DNA of 49,083 nt from Klebsiella indica (GTDB lineage: Bacteria > Pseudomonadota > Gammaproteobacteria > Enterobacterales > Enterobacteriaceae): contig NZ_VCHQ01000036.1 in assembly GCF_005860775.1 (NCBI RefSeq), positions 1 to 49,083 on the forward strand, read 5' to 3'. The notes beneath the pieces are model-generated. The model worked only from the letters and a program-made list of their open reading frames with translations. It had not been told where the DNA came from and made no database searches. Positions within the stretch are counted from its first letter, which is position 1. The number at the start of each line of letters is the position of its first letter. Positions 8,915 through 19,912 of the stretch are shown here, piece by piece. The position numbers were made by a program, and so were the translations under genes.

Positions 8915-9477
8915 GATATGCCGATCGGCACTTTCATGCTCTGGAGCATGCTGGTGGCGATCCCGGTAACTCTCTGTGGTTTTCTGTATACCACATGGTT
9001 GGGCAAACGCATTTATATCGTGCCGATGGCTGATGACGAAGGCTTTTTAAGGGAGCGCTTGCTACCGGAAGCGATCGACATGCAGGAAGATGAGAAACTG
9101 CCAAGGGTAACGGTTTCATTCGCGCCATTGTTGGTGCCGATAGTGTTAATCCTGGCGGCTACTTTTTGTCGCGAAACCGGAATAGCGGAGAGCCAGGCAG
9201 GAGTGTGGCAGGGGGCGCAGTGGCAATGATCACCGCAGCCAGCATTACTGCGCCGATGATCGGTACACTTGGTGTCGATCCCGTGATCGCTGGTCTTGGA
9301 TGTACAGTAGGATCATTTATGTTTTCTTACTTTAATGATGCTTACTTCTGGGTGGTAAACCGTTCACTTGGCGTAACTGAAGTGCAGGAGCAAATTCGGG
9401 TATGGAGCATCACTACCACCATTCTGTGGGCTGTCGGTTCTGTCACGTTATTGATTGTTAACGCTGTATTTTTCTGA
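8915..9477 (+). pseudogene. GntP-family permease, 5'-truncated and internally deleted
   Basis: Two pieces in different frames belong to one GntP (gluconate/sugar-acid:H+ symporter) protein. The first (about 8915-9190) encodes a middle segment with TFMLWSMLVAIPVTLCG and FAPLLVPIVLILAATF. The second (about 9200-9477) encodes the C-terminus with AMITAASITAPMI, SYFNDAYFWVVNRSLG and a final membrane helix. The N-terminus and a large central part are missing, and the frame changes at the fusion, so no transporter can be made. It is paired head to head with the KpsF-like remnant. Confidence 0.75.
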
Positions 9478-9507
9478 GCACTGGCTATTTGCGATAGACA
9501 AAAAAAC

Positions 9508-9540
9508 AAAGAGGGGGAAAGGCGTGGTTTTCCCTCTTTA
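9508..9540 (+). terminator. Terminator-like hairpin after the permease remnant
   Basis: AAAGAGGG and CCCTCTTT form a stem around a 16-nt loop, 30 bp after the stop of the GntP remnant. There is an A-run before it and a short T stretch at the end. Confidence 0.5.
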
Positions 9541-9582
9541 TCAGCCATCTCAAAGTGTTCCGCTCTCCCTTTGGCTATTGGG

Positions 9583-10353
9583 TTATTCCAGCCTGAAAGG
9601 ATCGGCATCCTGCCAGGCCGGGAACTTTTCACGATACTCATTAAGCGCGGTTAACGATAGCTCCGCATCAAGACGGGTCGCCTGATGCGGTTCTGCGGTA
9701 GCAATAATTTCCCCTTGCGGGGTAATGATCCGACTATCGCCACGGTAATGATGGCCGTTGCCGTCGGTACCGACGCGATTGCAGCCCGCAACATAGGCCT
9801 GATTTTCGATTGCTCTGGCAAGCAGTAGCGATTGCCAGTGTATCGAGCGTGGGGCAGGCCAGTTAGCCACATAAAGTGCTAAATCGTAGTCATTACGGTT
9901 GCGCGACCACACGGGAAAGCGCAGGTCGTAACATACCAGCGGCAGGATTCTCCAGCCGCGCCATTCAAAAATCACCCGCTGGTTACCGGCCTCGTAATGA
10001 TGATGTTCATCCGCCATGCGGAACAGATGCCGTTTATCATAGAAATAGGTTTTACCATCAGGTTCAACCAACAAAAATCGGTTAACAGCCCCGCGTTCTG
10101 TTTGCAGCGCCGCACTGCCGGCAATCAACGCATTAGCCTCCGTGGCTTTTGCTTCCATCCAGGCAACCACTTCCTCTTGCGATAACGAGCGCCCGGCCGC
10201 CTCCATGGCGAAACCCGTCGTGAACATTTCAGGTAAAACAATGACATCACGCCCGGTAATCCCCTCCAGTTGACGATCGAAATGGCGCAGATTGGCGGGA
10301 CCATCCATCCATACCAGTGGTTGTTGTAAAAGAGTGATTTTCAGTCCGGGCAC
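9583..10353 (-). CDS. yafV: Omega-amidase / nitrilase-family hydrolase YafV
   Basis: A 256-residue carbon-nitrogen hydrolase. The Glu-Lys-Cys triad is visible: E42 (LPEMFTTGF), K107 (YDKRHLF) and C141 (PLVCYDLRFP). The length equals that of E. coli YafV, which acts as an omega-amidase on 2-oxoglutaramate-type substrates and is thought to repair metabolic by-products. The gene stands alone between the permease scar and fadE. Nothing in the sequence suggests damage. Confidence 0.93.
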   Translation of the reverse strand: MPGLKITLLQQPLVWMDGPANLRHFDRQLEGITGRDVIVLPEMFTTGFAMEAAGRSLSQEEVVAWMEAKATEANALIAGSAALQTERGAVNRFLLVEPDGKTYFYDKRHLFRMADEHHHYEAGNQRVIFEWRGWRILPLVCYDLRFPVWSRNRNDYDLALYVANWPAPRSIHWQSLLLARAIENQAYVAGCNRVGTDGNGHHYRGDSRIITPQGEIIATAEPHQATRLDAELSLTALNEYREKFPAWQDADPFRLE

Positions 10354-10481
10354 AGTGGTGAACTCCAGTATGATGAGATGAATAATAATGACTTTAACAC
10401 CATATCAGCCGGTGGATAGCTCGCGGAATATTTTGCAAAAAAAATGATAAGTCTGGAAATGTATTATGGCCGTTCGCCAGC

Positions 10482-10508
10482 AAAAAAGAGGCGGGGAATG
10501 CCCGCCTC
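10482..10508 (-). terminator. Rho-independent terminator of fadE
   Basis: Read on the minus strand, GAGGCGGG, a 5-nt loop and CCCGCCTC are followed by TTTTTT, 27 bp after the fadE stop codon. Confidence 0.93.
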
Positions 10509-10535
10509 GGTCGTGATGTTGTTATGTTCTGCTTT

Positions 10536-12980
10536 CTAAGCGGCCTCAATTTCGCGTACTTTCTCTGCTGGCTTTACCGGACGTGTCGCCAGCGCATCTG
10601 GCGCAAAATCGTCAACGTTAATACTGCGCAGACGACTTCTTTCGGCACGCAGCAGAATATCCGCTTCGTCCTGATTGATGAATCCTTTTGCCAGCGCGTT
10701 ATGGGCCAGATCATCAAGACGAGTAAACGACAGATTTTTGCCTGACTCTTTGCAGATGCGCTGATGGATCGGCTCCGCTGCGATAACATCGAGCAACGCC
10801 TCTTCCAGCAGGCCGACTGGGTTATGCTCGCTCGGCGTCAGATACTGACCACGGCCGATACGCGAACGGGTCGCGCTCGGAACTTGCAGTATTTTCGCCA
10901 CTTTGTGATCCAGCTTGTCTGATGGCGCCTGATAATGACGGCCTGTAGGGAAGATAGCCACGCGAAGCACACCGGCCACCAGCCGATTTGGGAAATTGAC
11001 CAGCAGATCGTCAATCGCCTGCTCAGCCTGATACAGCGCATCCTGCACGCCCCAGTGAACCAGTGGCAAATCGGCTTCATTACGCCCTTCATCGTCATAA
11101 CGTTTCAGGGTCGCAGAGGCCATGTAGAGCTGGCTCAGCACATCGCCGAGACGGGCGGAAATTCGCTCTCGACGCTTCAGGCTACCGCCCAGTACAGCCA
11201 TTGAGACATCTGACAACAGAGCCAGGTTGGCGCTCAGGCGATTCATATGCTGGTAGTAGCGACGGGTGACATCTCGGGTCGGCGAACTGCTGGTGAGACC
11301 GCGGGTCAGGCCCAGCCAGAAACTGCGCACTTTGTTACTGCCCACGTGGCCGATATGTTTAAACAGCAGCTTATCGAAAGCGTTAAGATCGTTATTCTGC
11401 GCAGCTGCCATTTCATCCAATACATAAGGATGACAACGGATGGCCCCCTGGCCGAAGATCATCATGCTGCGCGTAAGTATATTCGCCCCTTCTACGGTGA
11501 TTGCTATCGGTGCGCCCTGGTAGGCGCGCGCCAGGAAATTACTGGTGCCGAGCATAATGCCTTTACCGCCGGTAATATCCATTGCGTCAATAATCGAACG
11601 CTGACCGCGGTGAGTGCAGTGATACTTCACAATCGCCGAAAGCACCGCCGGTTTTTCGCCAAGCATAATACCGCTGGTAATCAGCGAAGCCGCGGCATCC
11701 ATCACGTAGGCGTTACCAGCGATTCTCGCCAGCGGTTCCTCAATCCCTTCCATTTTTCCGATAGAGATTTTGAACTGGCGGCGAATATGCGCGTAGGCGC
11801 CGGTAGCCATGGCGACGGATTTCAGGCCGCCCGTGGCGTTTGACGGCAAAGTGATGCCACGGCCCACGGATAAGCATTCCACCAGCATCCGCCACCCCTG
11901 GCCGGCCATCGACGGGCCGCCAATAATGTAGTCGATGGGAACGAAAATATCTTTCCCCTGGGTCGGCCCATTCTGGAACGGAACGTTCAGCGGGAAATGG
12001 CGGCGTCCGATTTCAACGCCCGGCGTGGTTGTCGGGATCAGGGCGCAGGTGATACCAGGCTCTTCTTCCTCCCCCAGCAGATGATCGGGATCGGAGAGTT
12101 TAAACGCCAGCCCCAGTACCGTGGCGATTGGCGCCAGCGTGATGTAGCGTTTGTTCCAGGTCAGGCGCATACCCAGCACCTGTTCGCCGTGCCATTCGCC
12201 CATGCAAACCACGCCGGTATCCGGAATGGCCCCTGCATCGGAGCCTGCTTCCGGACTGGTTAGCGCGAAACACGGAATTTCCTGACCGCTTGCCAGACGA
12301 GGCAAATAGTGATTCTTCTGTTCTTCAGTACCGTAATGTTGCAGCAGCTCTCCGGGGCCTAATGAATTAGGCACACCAACGGTAATCGCCAGAATCCCTG
12401 AGACGCCCGACAGTTTTTGCAGCACGCGAGCCTGGGCATAAGCGGAAAACGCCAGGCCGCCGTACTCTTTTTTTATGATCATCGCGAAGAAACGATGCTT
12501 TTTCAGATAAGCCCAAAGTTCCGGCGGCAGATCGGCCATTTCATGGGTAATGGCGAAATCATTCGCCATCCGGCAGGCTTCTTCTACAGGACCATCAATA
12601 AAGGCCTGTTCTTCGGCGGTCAGGCGCGGTTGCGGATAATTGTGCAACTTTTGCCAGTCGGGGTTACCACGAAACAGGTCGCCCTCCCACCATGTGGTTC
12701 CGGCATCGATGGCTTCTTTCTCTGTACGCGACATGGGTGGCATGACTTTGCGGAAAGCGCGGAAAGCCGGGGCTGAAATCATCGACTTGCGCATTGGTGC
12801 CAGGTTGAACGGCAACAGAATGATGGCCAGTGGGATCAACAGCCAGATATTCCATAACCCGGCGACGCTGAGTGCAGCGGTCCAGACAAGCAAAATTGTA
12901 CTACTGAGCAGCAGAGTGATTCGGTGATAGAAGAGCGCGCCGAGTAAAACAACGGTTGCAACAATACTCAAAATCATCAT
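10536..12980 (-). CDS. fadE: Acyl-CoA dehydrogenase FadE
   Basis: An 814-residue enzyme catalysing the first step of fatty-acid beta-oxidation (acyl-CoA to trans-2-enoyl-CoA, FAD-dependent). The N-terminus has two hydrophobic segments ([17 protein letters not shown] and a second at about 30-55) that attach it to the membrane. The acyl-CoA dehydrogenase core contains [16 protein letters not shown] and [19 protein letters not shown]. The frame is open 45 codons further upstream. I chose MMILS because it matches E. coli FadE exactly in start and length, and because the FadR operator lies in the would-be extension. Confidence 0.97.
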   Translation of the reverse strand: MMILSIVATVVLLGALFYHRITLLLSSTILLVWTAALSVAGLWNIWLLIPLAIILLPFNLAPMRKSMISAPAFRAFRKVMPPMSRTEKEAIDAGTTWWEGDLFRGNPDWQKLHNYPQPRLTAEEQAFIDGPVEEACRMANDFAITHEMADLPPELWAYLKKHRFFAMIIKKEYGGLAFSAYAQARVLQKLSGVSGILAITVGVPNSLGPGELLQHYGTEEQKNHYLPRLASGQEIPCFALTSPEAGSDAGAIPDTGVVCMGEWHGEQVLGMRLTWNKRYITLAPIATVLGLAFKLSDPDHLLGEEEEPGITCALIPTTTPGVEIGRRHFPLNVPFQNGPTQGKDIFVPIDYIIGGPSMAGQGWRMLVECLSVGRGITLPSNATGGLKSVAMATGAYAHIRRQFKISIGKMEGIEEPLARIAGNAYVMDAAASLITSGIMLGEKPAVLSAIVKYHCTHRGQRSIIDAMDITGGKGIMLGTSNFLARAYQGAPIAITVEGANILTRSMMIFGQGAIRCHPYVLDEMAAAQNNDLNAFDKLLFKHIGHVGSNKVRSFWLGLTRGLTSSSPTRDVTRRYYQHMNRLSANLALLSDVSMAVLGGSLKRRERISARLGDVLSQLYMASATLKRYDDEGRNEADLPLVHWGVQDALYQAEQAIDDLLVNFPNRLVAGVLRVAIFPTGRHYQAPSDKLDHKVAKILQVPSATRSRIGRGQYLTPSEHNPVGLLEEALLDVIAAEPIHQRICKESGKNLSFTRLDDLAHNALAKGFINQDEADILLRAERSRLRSINVDDFAPDALATRPVKPAEKVREIEAA

Positions 12981-13001
12981 AGAAAAGGCTCCCTGTCTTG
13001 T

Positions 13002-13018
13002 AGGAGGTCTGACCACTT
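13002..13018 (-). promoter_or_regulatory. FadR operator upstream of fadE
   Basis: On the minus strand the sequence is AAGTGGTCAGACCTCCT. It contains the full FadR core TGGTCNGACC. It lies 22-38 bp upstream of the fadE start codon, a position consistent with repression by FadR in the absence of long-chain acyl-CoA. Confidence 0.8.
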
Positions 13019-13217
13019 GTAATGATATGGTTGTAGTGGATGTCATTTGATTTAGCAATGTGTTTACAAAATAATTACAACGGTGCTCACATTGTTGTAT
13101 GTAAAAGCGGCACATAAAATCAAAGGGACAAGGGATCAGAGTGTCTGCTGCTTCTCGCTGCGACGGCTATCCGGTAAACTGCCTGGGTTATCCCACAAAT
13201 ACTGAAGGATTATCCTC

Positions 13218-13799
13218 ATGTACCAGGATCTTATTCGTAACGAACTGAACGAAGCCGCCGAAACGCTGGCTAATTTTCTGCAGGATGAAGCTAATATTCA
13301 TGCGATTCAGCGTGCAGCGGTGCTGCTGGCGGATAGCTTTAAGGCTGGCGGTAAAGTGCTTTCCTGCGGGAACGGCGGTTCGCACTGCGATGCGATGCAT
13401 TTTGCGGAAGAACTGACCGGGCGCTATCGGGAAAATCGCCCGGGCTATCCGGCCATTGCGATTTCAGATGTAAGCCATCTCTCTTGTGTGAGCAATGATT
13501 TTGGTTATGAATATGTTTTCTCTCGCTATGTCGAATCGGTTGGCCGTATGGGCGACGTGTTACTGGGGATTTCCACTTCCGGTAACTCCGGTAACGTTAT
13601 TAAAGCGATTGAAGCTGCCCGTGCTCAGGGGATGAAAGTAATTACTCTGACCGGTAAGGATGGCGGTAAAATGGCGGGAACTGCCGATGTTGAAATACGC
13701 GTACCGCATTTTGGCTACGCCGATCGCATTCAGGAAATCCATATTAAAGTGATTCATATCCTGATTATGCTAATCGAAAAAGAGATGGTTAAGGCGTAA
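13218..13799 (+). CDS. gmhA: Phosphoheptose isomerase (sedoheptulose-7-phosphate isomerase)
   Basis: A 193-residue SIS-domain enzyme converting sedoheptulose 7-phosphate to D-glycero-D-manno-heptose 7-phosphate. This is the first step of heptose synthesis for the LPS inner core. The phosphosugar-binding and catalytic segments are present: [22 protein letters not shown] cut at about residues 53-70, and [11 protein letters not shown]. The C-terminal helix contains EIHIKVIHI with the catalytic His. Length and context (fadE - gmhA - yafJ) match E. coli. Confidence 0.97.
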   Translation: MYQDLIRNELNEAAETLANFLQDEANIHAIQRAAVLLADSFKAGGKVLSCGNGGSHCDAMHFAEELTGRYRENRPGYPAIAISDVSHLSCVSNDFGYEYVFSRYVESVGRMGDVLLGISTSGNSGNVIKAIEAARAQGMKVITLTGKDGGKMAGTADVEIRVPHFGYADRIQEIHIKVIHILIMLIEKEMVKA

Positions 13800-14012
13800 A
13801 AGGCTATCTTGTTAGCCATTTTGTACGCCAGCGGGCCTCCCAAAGCGTTGCCGCATTTTGGGGGCCGCTTGCGGTGGCCCGGAGAAGGCGAGCGTAGCGA
13901 GTCAAATCCTCCGGTATATTAAGTTCGCCCGGTTTTTGCGCGCTGGTCGGTGTTCAGACTGACTGCACCAATAACGCCTTTTCTGTTTCAGTTGTGTTGT
14001 ATGAGGTGATGT

Positions 14013-14780
14013 ATGTGCGAATTGCTCGGGATGAGCGCGAATGTGCCAACAGATATTTGCTTTAGTTTTACTGGACTGGTTCAGCGTGGTGGCGGAACCG
14101 GACCGCATAAAGATGGCTGGGGCATTACCTTCTATGAAGGTAAAGGTTGTCGCACATTTAAAGATCCGCAGCCTAGCTTTCAGTCGCCGATTGCGAAGCT
14201 GGTGCAGGAGTATCCTATCAAGTCTTGCTCGGTCATCGCCCATATTCGCCAGGCTAACCGCGGTGTCGTTGCGCTTGAAAATACCCATCCCTTTACCCGC
14301 GAACTGTGGGGGCGCAACTGGACTTATGCGCATAACGGTCAACTGACAGGCTATGAGTCCCTGGAGACGGGAAATCTGCATCCGATTGGTGAGACTGACA
14401 GCGAAAAAGCCTTTTGCTGGTTGTTGCACAGCATAACCGAGCGTTATCCAAAAATGCCGGATGATAGGGTTGAGGTTTTCAGGTTTATTGCCACCCTGGC
14501 GGGCGAGCTGCGTGAGAAAGGCGTATTTAATATGCTGCTATCCGATGGCCGCTACATTATGGCGTTTTGCTCAACTAATTTGTACTGGATTACGCGACGG
14601 GCACCATTCGGCGTAGCGACATTGCTGGATCAGGATGTAGAAATTGACTTTCAACGCGAGACCACGCCGAATGATGTGGTCTCCGTTATCGCTACTCAGC
14701 CGCTCACCGGCAATGAAACCTGGCATAAAATTATGCCGGGCGAATGGGCGTTATTTCGCCTCGGAGAGCGTGTAGTTTGA
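14013..14780 (+). CDS. yafJ: Class II glutamine amidotransferase-like protein YafJ
   Basis: A 255-residue protein of the GATase-II (Ntn hydrolase) family. The N-terminal Cys follows the initiator Met (MCELLGMS), as needed for the catalytic nucleophile. Other family segments are HIRQANRG, ENTHPF, WTYAHNGQL and ETDSEKAF. No synthetase domain is attached, so the acceptor reaction is unknown. The 3' end overlaps the convergent dpaA by 30 bp. The 213 bp upstream contain an imperfect hairpin around 13836-13866 but no clear promoter. Confidence 0.93.
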   Translation: MCELLGMSANVPTDICFSFTGLVQRGGGTGPHKDGWGITFYEGKGCRTFKDPQPSFQSPIAKLVQEYPIKSCSVIAHIRQANRGVVALENTHPFTRELWGRNWTYAHNGQLTGYESLETGNLHPIGETDSEKAFCWLLHSITERYPKMPDDRVEVFRFIATLAGELREKGVFNMLLSDGRYIMAFCSTNLYWITRRAPFGVATLLDQDVEIDFQRETTPNDVVSVIATQPLTGNETWHKIMPGEWALFRLGERVV

Positions 14781-15491
14781 GGCAAGTTGCGGCTGAACAA
14801 CGTCGTGGCTGAGCGGTTTGCTCACCACGTAGCGGCCATTGACGACGGAAACCACAGGCGGCTTATGCGTCTGCTGGAAGTAGTCATACCCGGGTTTCAG
14901 CTGTTTCCAGAAATCGGCAAAATAGGAGTACTTGTGACGCGCCATGTTGGCATCGGTCATGCGGAAAGGATATATGCTCACCTGAACGCTGGGCTGGCCG
15001 AAGACTAACGCGCCGGTGACGAACTGGAAAATCTCATCAATGCTGGCATCCGTCATGGCATAACAGCCGACGGATACGCAAGCTCCGTGGATCATCAGGT
15101 ATTTACCTTCATAACCATGTGCGCGGTCGTAAGCGTTTGGGAAGCCGATATTGATAGCTTTATAGAAACGGCTGTCAGGTTTTAGCTGGCTGCGGGTAAC
15201 GGTATAGAACCCTTCGGGGCTCTTAAAATCGCCCTGACGCTGTTTGGGACCAAGACCGCCGGAGTAGTTACAGATTCGGTAGCTATCAAGAAGCTGCCAG
15301 GTTTCGCCCATTTTGACGTAAAGATCGAGCGTGCGCTCTTCTTTAAAGATCTCAATGTAGACCGGTGAGCCCATTAATTGCTGCTTATATTCTTTGCTCA
15401 TCGGCGTTGTCGAGCTATTACTGCTGAGTAGCCCTGCGAATGACACGCATGGCAACAGGAGCATCGCAATAAAAAATGCGATTTTGCGCAT
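14751..15491 (-). CDS. dpaA: Peptidoglycan-Lpp amidase DpaA (YafK), YkuD-fold protein
   Basis: A 246-residue secreted protein with a signal peptide (cleavage near CVSFA/G). It has an L,D-transpeptidase-type YkuD domain with the catalytic motif HGACVSVGCYAM: H135 and nucleophile C143. The E. coli orthologue detaches Braun's lipoprotein from peptidoglycan rather than forming cross-links. The frame is open 40 codons upstream. I chose the ATG at 15491 because it begins the signal peptide and gives the family length. Confidence 0.93.
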   Translation of the reverse strand: MRKIAFFIAMLLLPCVSFAGLLSSNSSTTPMSKEYKQQLMGSPVYIEIFKEERTLDLYVKMGETWQLLDSYRICNYSGGLGPKQRQGDFKSPEGFYTVTRSQLKPDSRFYKAINIGFPNAYDRAHGYEGKYLMIHGACVSVGCYAMTDASIDEIFQFVTGALVFGQPSVQVSIYPFRMTDANMARHKYSYFADFWKQLKPGYDYFQQTHKPPVVSVVNGRYVVSKPLSHDVVQPQLASNYTLSEAK

Positions 15492-15903
15492 ACTACTTGT
15501 TCCTTGATAAAACAAACAACCACATTGCCAGGACGGCAAAAGAGACCCGAAATCAGAGTTTTCTGGAGTTAGAACGCTCACATTAGCATCACGGCAGTTT
15601 TTCGCAAGCACGATATGCTACGTTTACATTTTAGTTTTTCGTTACAGCCCATTTCACGGTAAAACACAGCCTGAACTTTGCGTAATAGCTCGCATTTTAG
15701 AATGACTTAATGGCAGTTTGTCTACAGGCTTCGCTCATAAAATGTTACACTTGACCCGCTAAACCATCAGGGTAAGAAGGGATGCTTCTCTCCCGTCATA
15801 TGAATCACCTGGACTATGGTGTTCTTTTTTCTCTTATTTTCCATCACTGATGTTGGCTCTGGCACGATGTCGGAGTTTAGGTTACGGGATACCTGCTAAC
15901 GAT
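15492..15903. promoter_or_regulatory. dpaA-nqrA divergent intergenic region (412 bp)
   Basis: This gap must hold the promoters of dpaA and the nqr operon. I see no ORF with coding character. A frame open from 15850 reads into nqrA, but its first 18 codons are not part of the NqrA family. Candidate -35/-10 pairs near 15718-15751 have poor spacing, so I do not assign a promoter. Confidence 0.4.
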
Positions 15904-17247
15904 ATGATTAAAATCACGAAAGGGCTGAATTTGCCCATAGCTGGCATGCCATCACAGCAAATTTTTTCGAAGAGCGCTGCCAGACATGTTGCTCTGTTAG
16001 GGGAAGAGTATGTCGGCATGCGTCCCTCTATGGCTGTGCAAGAGGGCGATCGGGTCCAGAAAGGGCAACTCCTGTTTGAAGATAAAAAGGCACCTGGGGT
16101 GCGCTTTACTGCCCCCGCCAGCGGTATCGTCAGCGCTATACATCGCGGCGAGCGGCGGGTTCTGCAATCGGTGGTTATCGAAGTAAATGGCGATGATGCC
16201 GTCCATTTCCCCCGTTTTGACTTAGCCGAACTTGCTGGATTAACCCGTGAGAGCGTGCAGAGACAACTGCTGGAGTCCGGACAGTGGACGGCGTTCCGTA
16301 CCCGTCCTTTCAGTAAAACCCCCGTACCGGGCAGCGTGCCGGCGGCTATTTTCGTTAACGCGATGGATACGAACCCACTGGCGGCCGAACCTCAGCCAAT
16401 CATATTGCTGCAGCGTGAGGCTTTTGATGCCGGTCTGACTCTGCTGACGCGGCTGACTGACGGTAAAGTCCATGTGTGTCAGGCCAGCGGCGGCAAGCTT
16501 GGCGGGCATCCCAGCGGGCAAGTGGCATTCAACCAGTTTGCCGGGCCGCATCCGGCCGGACTGGTGGGGACGCATATCCATTTTATCGAGCCTGTCAGCC
16601 TGAAAAAACAGGTCTGGCATCTCAACTATCAGGATGTTATCGCCATTGGGAAATTATTCCTCGAAGGGGAATTGTACAGCGAACGCATCATCTCTCTCGG
16701 CGGCCCACAGGTCAAAGAACCTCGTCTGGTGCGAACCTGCTTAGGCGCCTGCCTTGATGAACTACTGGCAGATGAATTGCTGAATGATGAAAACCGCGTC
16801 ATTTCCGGTTCAGTCCTTAGCGGAACTCACGCGTGTGGGCCTCATGCTTTTCTTGGGCGCTTTCATTTACAGGTCAGCGTGGTGAAAGAGGGGCGTGAGA
16901 AGGAGCTGTTCGGCTGGGTGATGCCGGGGAAAGATAAATTCTCCATCACCCGCACCACCTTTGGCCATTTCCTCAGGCATAAACTGTTCAACTTCTCGAC
17001 CAATACTCACGGTGGAGAGCGCGCGATGGTGCCAATTGGCAACTATGAGCGCGTGATGCCGCTGGATATCCTGCCAACAATGTTGCTGCGTGATTTGCTG
17101 GCAGGCGATACCGATAGCGCTCAAGCGCTGGGTTGTCTGGAGCTGGATGAAGAAGACCTGGCGCTTTGCACCTATGTCTGCCCCGGCAAGTATGAATATG
17201 GCCCGGTATTGCGCAGTGTGTTAACCCGAATTGAGCAGGAAGGATAA
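15904..17247 (+). CDS. nqrA: Na+-translocating NADH:quinone oxidoreductase subunit A
   Basis: A 447-residue soluble subunit of Na+-NQR, the redox-driven sodium pump. NqrA is associated with quinone binding on the cytoplasmic side. The family N-terminus [18 protein letters not shown] starts at the ATG at 15904, and the usual length supports this start. The barrel-sandwich region is near residues 45-75 ([18 protein letters not shown]). It is first in a tight operon, with 2 bp separating it from nqrB. Confidence 0.96.
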   Translation: MIKITKGLNLPIAGMPSQQIFSKSAARHVALLGEEYVGMRPSMAVQEGDRVQKGQLLFEDKKAPGVRFTAPASGIVSAIHRGERRVLQSVVIEVNGDDAVHFPRFDLAELAGLTRESVQRQLLESGQWTAFRTRPFSKTPVPGSVPAAIFVNAMDTNPLAAEPQPIILLQREAFDAGLTLLTRLTDGKVHVCQASGGKLGGHPSGQVAFNQFAGPHPAGLVGTHIHFIEPVSLKKQVWHLNYQDVIAIGKLFLEGELYSERIISLGGPQVKEPRLVRTCLGACLDELLADELLNDENRVISGSVLSGTHACGPHAFLGRFHLQVSVVKEGREKELFGWVMPGKDKFSITRTTFGHFLRHKLFNFSTNTHGGERAMVPIGNYERVMPLDILPTMLLRDLLAGDTDSAQALGCLELDEEDLALCTYVCPGKYEYGPVLRSVLTRIEQEG

Positions 17248-17249
17248 GG

Positions 17250-18488
17250 ATGGGCTTAAAGAAACTGTTCGAAAAACTTGAGCCGCACTTTATGCCGGGT
17301 GGCAAGCTGGAGAAATACTACCCGCTGTTCGAAGCGACGGCGACGTTGTTTTACACTCCGGGGCAGGTGACGCGCGGTGCGGCGCATGTCAGAGATGCCA
17401 TCGATTTGAAGCGGATGATGATTCTGGTCTGGTTCGCGGTGTTCCCGGCGATGTTCTGGGGAATGTATAACGTTGGCCAGCAGACCATTCCGGCGCTGTA
17501 TAAGCTATATGGCGCCGAACAACTACCGCAGGTTATCGCCGGGAACTGGCACTACAGCATTGCGCAGTGGCTGGGGGTTAGCTTCACCGCTGATGCCGGT
17601 TGGCTCAGTATGATGGCGCTGGGAGCGATATTCTTCCTGCCTATCTACATCACCGTGTTTGTTGTCGGCGGATTCTGGGAAGTTCTCTTCGCTATCGTGC
17701 GTAAACACGAAGTCAATGAAGGCTTTTTTGTTACCTCAATTCTGTTTGCTCTGATTGTTCCGCCATCGTTGCCGCTCTGGCAGGCCGCACTTGGAATTTC
17801 ATTTGGGGTTGTCATTGCAAAGGAAATCTTTGGGGGAACCGGACGTAATTTCCTTAACCCTGCTCTTGCGGGACGTGCGTTTTTGTTCTTCGCTTATCCG
17901 GCACAGATTTCCGGCGATCTGGTGTGGACCGCTGCTGATGGCTTTTCCGGCGCGACACCGCTATCTCAGTGGGCGAGTGGCGGTGGTGAATCGCTGGTTA
18001 ACGCTGCTACCGGTCAGCCGGTGAGCTGGATGGACGCCTTTCTGGGGAATATACCGGGCTCGATTGGCGAAGTTTCGACGCTGATGATTCTGATTGGCGG
18101 TGCAATCATTATCTTTGGTCGCGTGGCCTCCTGGCGCATTGTCGCCGGGGTCCTGATCGGTATGGTTGCTACCGCGACGCTGTTTAATTTCATTGGTTCT
18201 GATACCAATCCGCTGTTTGCTATGCCGTGGTACTGGCATCTGGTGCTCGGCGGTTTTGCTTTCGGCATGATGTTTATGGCGACAGATCCGGTATCGGCGT
18301 CGTTTACGGATAAAGGTAAATGGAGCTATGGCCTGCTGATTGGCGTGATGTGCGTACTGATTCGGGTGGTCAATCCGGCTTATCCGGAAGGGATGATGCT
18401 GGCGATCCTTTTCGCCAACCTCTTTGCGCCGCTATTCGATTACCTGGTGGTGCGGGCCAATATTAAGCGGAGGAAGTTGCGTGGCTGA
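17250..18488 (+). CDS. nqrB: Na+-NQR subunit B (membrane, FMN- and riboflavin-binding)
   Basis: A 412-residue polytopic membrane protein of the NqrB/RnfD family with about ten hydrophobic segments. The flavinylation motif [10 protein letters not shown] (about residues 230-239) carries the Thr that receives FMN through a phosphoester bond, a reaction made by ApbE. The start lies 2 bp after the nqrA stop, with AGGA upstream. The stop overlaps the nqrC start. Confidence 0.96.
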   Translation: MGLKKLFEKLEPHFMPGGKLEKYYPLFEATATLFYTPGQVTRGAAHVRDAIDLKRMMILVWFAVFPAMFWGMYNVGQQTIPALYKLYGAEQLPQVIAGNWHYSIAQWLGVSFTADAGWLSMMALGAIFFLPIYITVFVVGGFWEVLFAIVRKHEVNEGFFVTSILFALIVPPSLPLWQAALGISFGVVIAKEIFGGTGRNFLNPALAGRAFLFFAYPAQISGDLVWTAADGFSGATPLSQWASGGGESLVNAATGQPVSWMDAFLGNIPGSIGEVSTLMILIGGAIIIFGRVASWRIVAGVLIGMVATATLFNFIGSDTNPLFAMPWYWHLVLGGFAFGMMFMATDPVSASFTDKGKWSYGLLIGVMCVLIRVVNPAYPEGMMLAILFANLFAPLFDYLVVRANIKRRKLRG

Positions 18489-19275
18489 GCATAAAAGTAA
18501 CGATAGCATCGGCAAAACGCTGCTGGTGGTGCTGGTGCTTTGCCTGGTCTGCTCCATCGTGGTTGCCGGTTCTGCCGTGGGGTTGAAATCGCGCCAGCAA
18601 GAACAGCGCGCTCTGGATAAACAGCGAAATATTCTGTCGGTTGCTGGTCTGATGACGCCGGGGATGGATGAAGATAACATCGCTGACGTCTTTAACGCCC
18701 GAATTTCTCCGCGATTAGTCGATTTATCCACCGGTGAATTGCTGGATAAAGATCCGGGCAAGTTCAATCAGTCCCTGGCGCTGAAAGATCCACAGCAGAG
18801 CATCCAACTGGCGGCCAGCCAGGATCCTGCCGGCATCAAACGCCGCAGTAATATTGTCGAAATTTATCTGGTGCGCGATGAAAAGCAGCGGATCCAGGAA
18901 ATAGTGCTGCCGATTTACGGTAACGGTCTGTGGTCGGTAATGTATGCCTTCGTGGCACTGGAAACAGATGGACGTACGCTCAAAGGGGTTACCTGGTACG
19001 ATCATGGCGAAACCCCAGGTTTGGGGGGAGAAATAGAAAACCCGAACTGGCGTCAGCAGTTTGTTGGTAAGCAGGTACTCAATGATAAAGGTATGCCTGC
19101 GCTGAGAATCGTAAAAGGCGGGGCGCGCCCTGGCGATATACACGCGGTTGATGGGTTGTCAGGCGCAACACTCACCTCGAATGGTGTACAGCATAGTTTT
19201 GATTTCTGGATGGGGGAACTGGGCTTTGGGCCATTCCTGCATAAAGTGCGCGAGGGGGAGCTGAATAATGGCTGA
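18481..19275 (+). CDS. nqrC: Na+-NQR subunit C (periplasmic FMN carrier)
   Basis: A 264-residue protein with one N-terminal membrane helix (about residues 12-35) and a periplasmic FMN domain. The flavinylation motif GLSGATLTS has its modified Thr near residue 230. I chose the GTG at 18481 because AGGAAG lies directly upstream and it gives the family N-terminus ([13 protein letters not shown]). An upstream ATG at 18424 lies inside nqrB in another frame. It overlaps nqrB by 8 bp and nqrD by 8 bp, which suggests translational coupling. Confidence 0.95.
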   Translation: MAEHKSNDSIGKTLLVVLVLCLVCSIVVAGSAVGLKSRQQEQRALDKQRNILSVAGLMTPGMDEDNIADVFNARISPRLVDLSTGELLDKDPGKFNQSLALKDPQQSIQLAASQDPAGIKRRSNIVEIYLVRDEKQRIQEIVLPIYGNGLWSVMYAFVALETDGRTLKGVTWYDHGETPGLGGEIENPNWRQQFVGKQVLNDKGMPALRIVKGGARPGDIHAVDGLSGATLTSNGVQHSFDFWMGELGFGPFLHKVREGELNNG

Positions 19276-19906
19276 TTTGGTCGATACGAAAGAAATGAAG
19301 CGTGTGCTGGTGGGGCCGCTTCTCGCGAATAACCCTATCACGCTGCAGGTTCTTGGCGTTTGTTCTGCGCTGGCGGTGACCACCAAACTGGAAACTGCTT
19401 TCGTTATGACTGTCGCGGTGACGCTGGTTACGGCATTTTCCAGCATGTTTATCTCGATGATCCGTCATCACATACCGAATAGTGTGCGCATTATTGTGCA
19501 GATGGCGATTATCGCCTCGCTGGTCATTGTGGTTGACCAGTTGCTGCGCGCTTTTGCTTATGAGATCTCCAAACAACTGTCTGTATTTGTCGGGCTTATT
19601 ATCACTAACTGTATTGTGATGGGGCGAGCGGAAGCCTATGCCATGAAGTCACCGCCGTTAGCGAGCTTTCTGGACGGTATTGGCAATGGCCTGGGGTATG
19701 GCGCGATTCTGATGATTGTCGGTTTCCTGCGTGAACTTATTGGTACTGGCAAGCTGTTTGGAATAACGGTTATGGAGACGGTGCAGAACGGCGGCTGGTA
19801 TCAGCCAAATGGCCTGTTTCTTTTGGCGCCGAGCGCGTTCTTCATTATCGGTTTGTTGATCTGGGCCGTGCGCAGCTGGAAGCCTGAGCAGCAGGAAAAG
19901 GAGTAA
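19268..19906 (+). CDS. nqrD: Na+-NQR subunit D
   Basis: A 212-residue six-helix membrane subunit of the NqrD/RnfE family. Together with NqrE it forms the inverted pair of half-channels at the centre of the pump. Two Cys lie in helix positions where the intramembrane Fe-S centre is bound: C32 (GVCSAL) and C115 ([15 protein letters not shown]). It overlaps nqrC by 8 bp and is followed by nqrE after 6 bp. Confidence 0.96.
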   Translation: MADLVDTKEMKRVLVGPLLANNPITLQVLGVCSALAVTTKLETAFVMTVAVTLVTAFSSMFISMIRHHIPNSVRIIVQMAIIASLVIVVDQLLRAFAYEISKQLSVFVGLIITNCIVMGRAEAYAMKSPPLASFLDGIGNGLGYGAILMIVGFLRELIGTGKLFGITVMETVQNGGWYQPNGLFLLAPSAFFIIGLLIWAVRSWKPEQQEKE

Positions 19907-19912
19907 CCGATT

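Noticed and set aside
8182..9480. Attachment-site duplication of the tRNA-Asp 3' end
   Set aside because: I looked for a second copy of the tRNA 3' end downstream and found none, so no att site can be claimed.
11247..11843. Plus-strand ORF of 198 codons opposite fadE
   Set aside because: It is a shadow of a strongly conserved acyl-CoA dehydrogenase and has no recognisable domain or ribosome-binding site.
15850..15903. Longer nqrA start at 15850
   Set aside because: The extra 18 residues are not part of the NqrA family, whose members begin at MIKI.
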